Below are positions 53,969-54,784 of a stretch of 54,784 bases of DNA, piece after piece. The stretch is from contig PFOM01000009.1 of assembly GCA_002792535.1 (NCBI GenBank), positions 1 to 54,784 on the forward strand. Direction: 5' to 3'. The position numbers and the translations under genes are program-made. Below the pieces are notes generated by a model that saw nothing but the letters and a program-made list of their open reading frames with translations, made no database searches and had not been told where the DNA came from. The DNA comes from Candidatus Peregrinibacteria bacterium CG_4_10_14_0_2_um_filter_38_24. GTDB lineage: Bacteria > Patescibacteriota > Gracilibacteria > UBA1369 > LOWO2-01-FULL-3. Every line of letters begins with the position of its first letter. Within the stretch, counting starts at the first letter, position 1.

Positions 53969-54688
53969 TCACCCTCTCGCTAACGCTAAAACACAAACTA
54001 ATCTAACATTAGAATTCTTTAAGGCCTTACTGCATTCATTTGCAGTAGAACATGTGGTGACTATATCATCAATCAAAACTATATTTTTCCCGGCCAAAAA
54101 CTTTGCATATTCATCTTTTACGAAAATAGAATTTTGTAAATTAACCAAGCGATCATGTCTTTTTAGTTTTACCTGATCCTCGCGATGATTTCGCCATAGA
54201 GCATCGCAAAATTTTAAATTTAATTTTTTTGCAAAATTTTGCGCAAGAATTTTTGCATGATTTTCTCCTCGTACTTTAAGTTTTTGTTTGCTCATAGGAA
54301 CGGGAACAACGATAACATTTTCTTTGGAAAAAGAATCCTCGGACAATCGGAAAAACTTCAAAAACTGACTTACAAGAATACTTACGAAAAATTTATTTAT
54401 ATCTCTCAAGAATTTGTATTTGAAATTCACGACCAATTTTCGTAAAACGGTGTTTCGGTCATAGATAAAGCATAAAATCAATTGATCAAAATAAAAACTT
54501 TCCGCGCATCCACGACAAAATTTCCCGCAAAAACTTTTTCTTTTACAATTCGGACACATTTGAAATCCGACAATTTTTATCAAACTCTTGCACTCACTAC
54601 ACAAAAAATCCTCAAATTCACCACAATTTATGCACCTTTTTGGGAACAAAAAATCTACAAACATGCAGGCAGAATAAACTCCCAACAT
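53969..54688 (-). CDS. comF: ComF-family phosphoribosyltransferase-like protein
   Basis: 239 residues. N-terminal zinc-ribbon (CINCGEFEDFLCSEC, then CPNCKRKS and CRGCAESF), and a C-terminal PRTase fold with PVPMSKQKLKVRGENHAKIL and the PRPP loop VLIDDIVTTCSTANECSKAL, as in ComF/GntX. ComF takes part in DNA uptake during natural transformation, which fits a window with type IV pili. An alternative start at 54664 (MFVDFLFPKRC) would drop eight residues. It ends with TGA. No ComEC or ComEA gene is in the window. Confidence 0.9.
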   Translation of the reverse strand: MLGVYSACMFVDFLFPKRCINCGEFEDFLCSECKSLIKIVGFQMCPNCKRKSFCGKFCRGCAESFYFDQLILCFIYDRNTVLRKLVVNFKYKFLRDINKFFVSILVSQFLKFFRLSEDSFSKENVIVVPVPMSKQKLKVRGENHAKILAQNFAKKLNLKFCDALWRNHREDQVKLKRHDRLVNLQNSIFVKDEYAKFLAGKNIVLIDDIVTTCSTANECSKALKNSNVRLVCVLALARG

Positions 54689-54689
54689 T

Positions 54690-54784
54690 AAAAATTCTTA
54701 AAATTTTAGTATAAGAGAGCCTCCCATATTAATGTAGATTAATAGAGGCAAAGTGGAGGAGGAAAAACTTTAAAATTTACACTA
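54690..54784 (+). other. Window edge with ribosome-binding-like sequence
   Basis: AT-rich, with AGTATAAG (about 54707) as a possible -10 and GGAGGAGG (about 54754-54761) as a Shine-Dalgarno-like run. A plus-strand gene may begin just past the edge. AAAGTGGAGG has a faint resemblance to MraZ operator boxes but only one copy is seen. Nothing more can be said. Confidence 0.3.

Noticed and set aside
54753-54784. MraZ-type operator at the right edge
   Set aside because: Only one AAAGTGG-like box is seen, while MraZ sites need several phased copies; kept only as an edge note.

Overview
The window is AT-rich bacterial DNA with tightly packed, short-spaced genes, many gene overlaps, TAA-dominated stop codons and few strong Shine-Dalgarno sequences. 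Gene content points to a Patescibacteria/CPR lineage, possibly Peregrinibacteria-like: a compact type IV pilus locus with a PilM-PilN fusion, zinc-ribbon proteins of a kind common in CPR genomes, and isolated enzymes of pathways whose other steps are absent here. This placement is an inference; there is no rRNA or ribosomal-protein marker. UGA is a minor stop codon (pilB, dcd, comF and a RelE-type toxin end with it), and long conserved genes have no in-frame UGA, so the Gracilibacteria UGA=Gly code is not supported.

Layout. 1-2040: decayed response-regulator remnant, cold-shock protein, DEAD-box helicase. 2043-11282: type IV pilus operon (PilB, PilC, four minor pilin-like proteins of which one carries a beta-propeller, PilM-PilN fusion, PilO-like, small membrane protein, major pilin) closed by a strong terminator. 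11345-13599: frameshifted Cys-containing exported-type gene, small acidic protein, aspartokinase. 13665-15209: two Cys-rich proteins sharing a duplicated zinc-ribbon module. 15214-18347: TypA, a TrpR/YerC-like regulator, a radical-SAM-like protein lacking the usual cluster motif. 18490-20775: glyoxylate/hydroxypyruvate reductase and glycerate kinase. 20850-21453: toxin-antitoxin pair 1. 21523-24343: amidohydrolase, ArgH, Gmad2 lipoprotein-like. 24330-27353 (minus): AhpC, YhiN-type flavoprotein, MFS transporter. 27432-29125: small protein, RluA-type synthase, membrane acyltransferase-like protein. 29091-30354 (minus): HtrA protease behind a near-perfect CIRCE operator. 30434-34944: small membrane protein, MnmA, IspG, and a dTMP cluster dcd-thyA-folA. 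34983-37891 (minus): DsbA-like, M29 aminopeptidase, an orphan protein. 37929-39121: tRNA-Phe(GAA), toxin-antitoxin pair 2, and a 540-bp region with a consensus promoter, a terminator and no convincing gene. 39122-41597: HPF, Pro/Ala-rich lipoprotein (minus), AroD, YchF. 41590-45710: membrane-anchored RelA/SpoT homologue, sortase, and a two-gene operon with a ten-G tract. 45769-54688: LigA, then a minus-strand block DnaX, glycosyltransferase, lipoprotein, PolX, glycosyltransferase, ComF.

The most notable items are the RelA/SpoT protein with four C-terminal membrane segments, the beta-propeller pilin, the CIRCE-controlled HtrA, the G10 contingency-like tract, and a recurring arrangement in which a -10 hexamer lies exactly six bases before the start codon, suggesting leaderless mRNAs. 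Promoters were called by eye from -35/-10 matches and are candidates.
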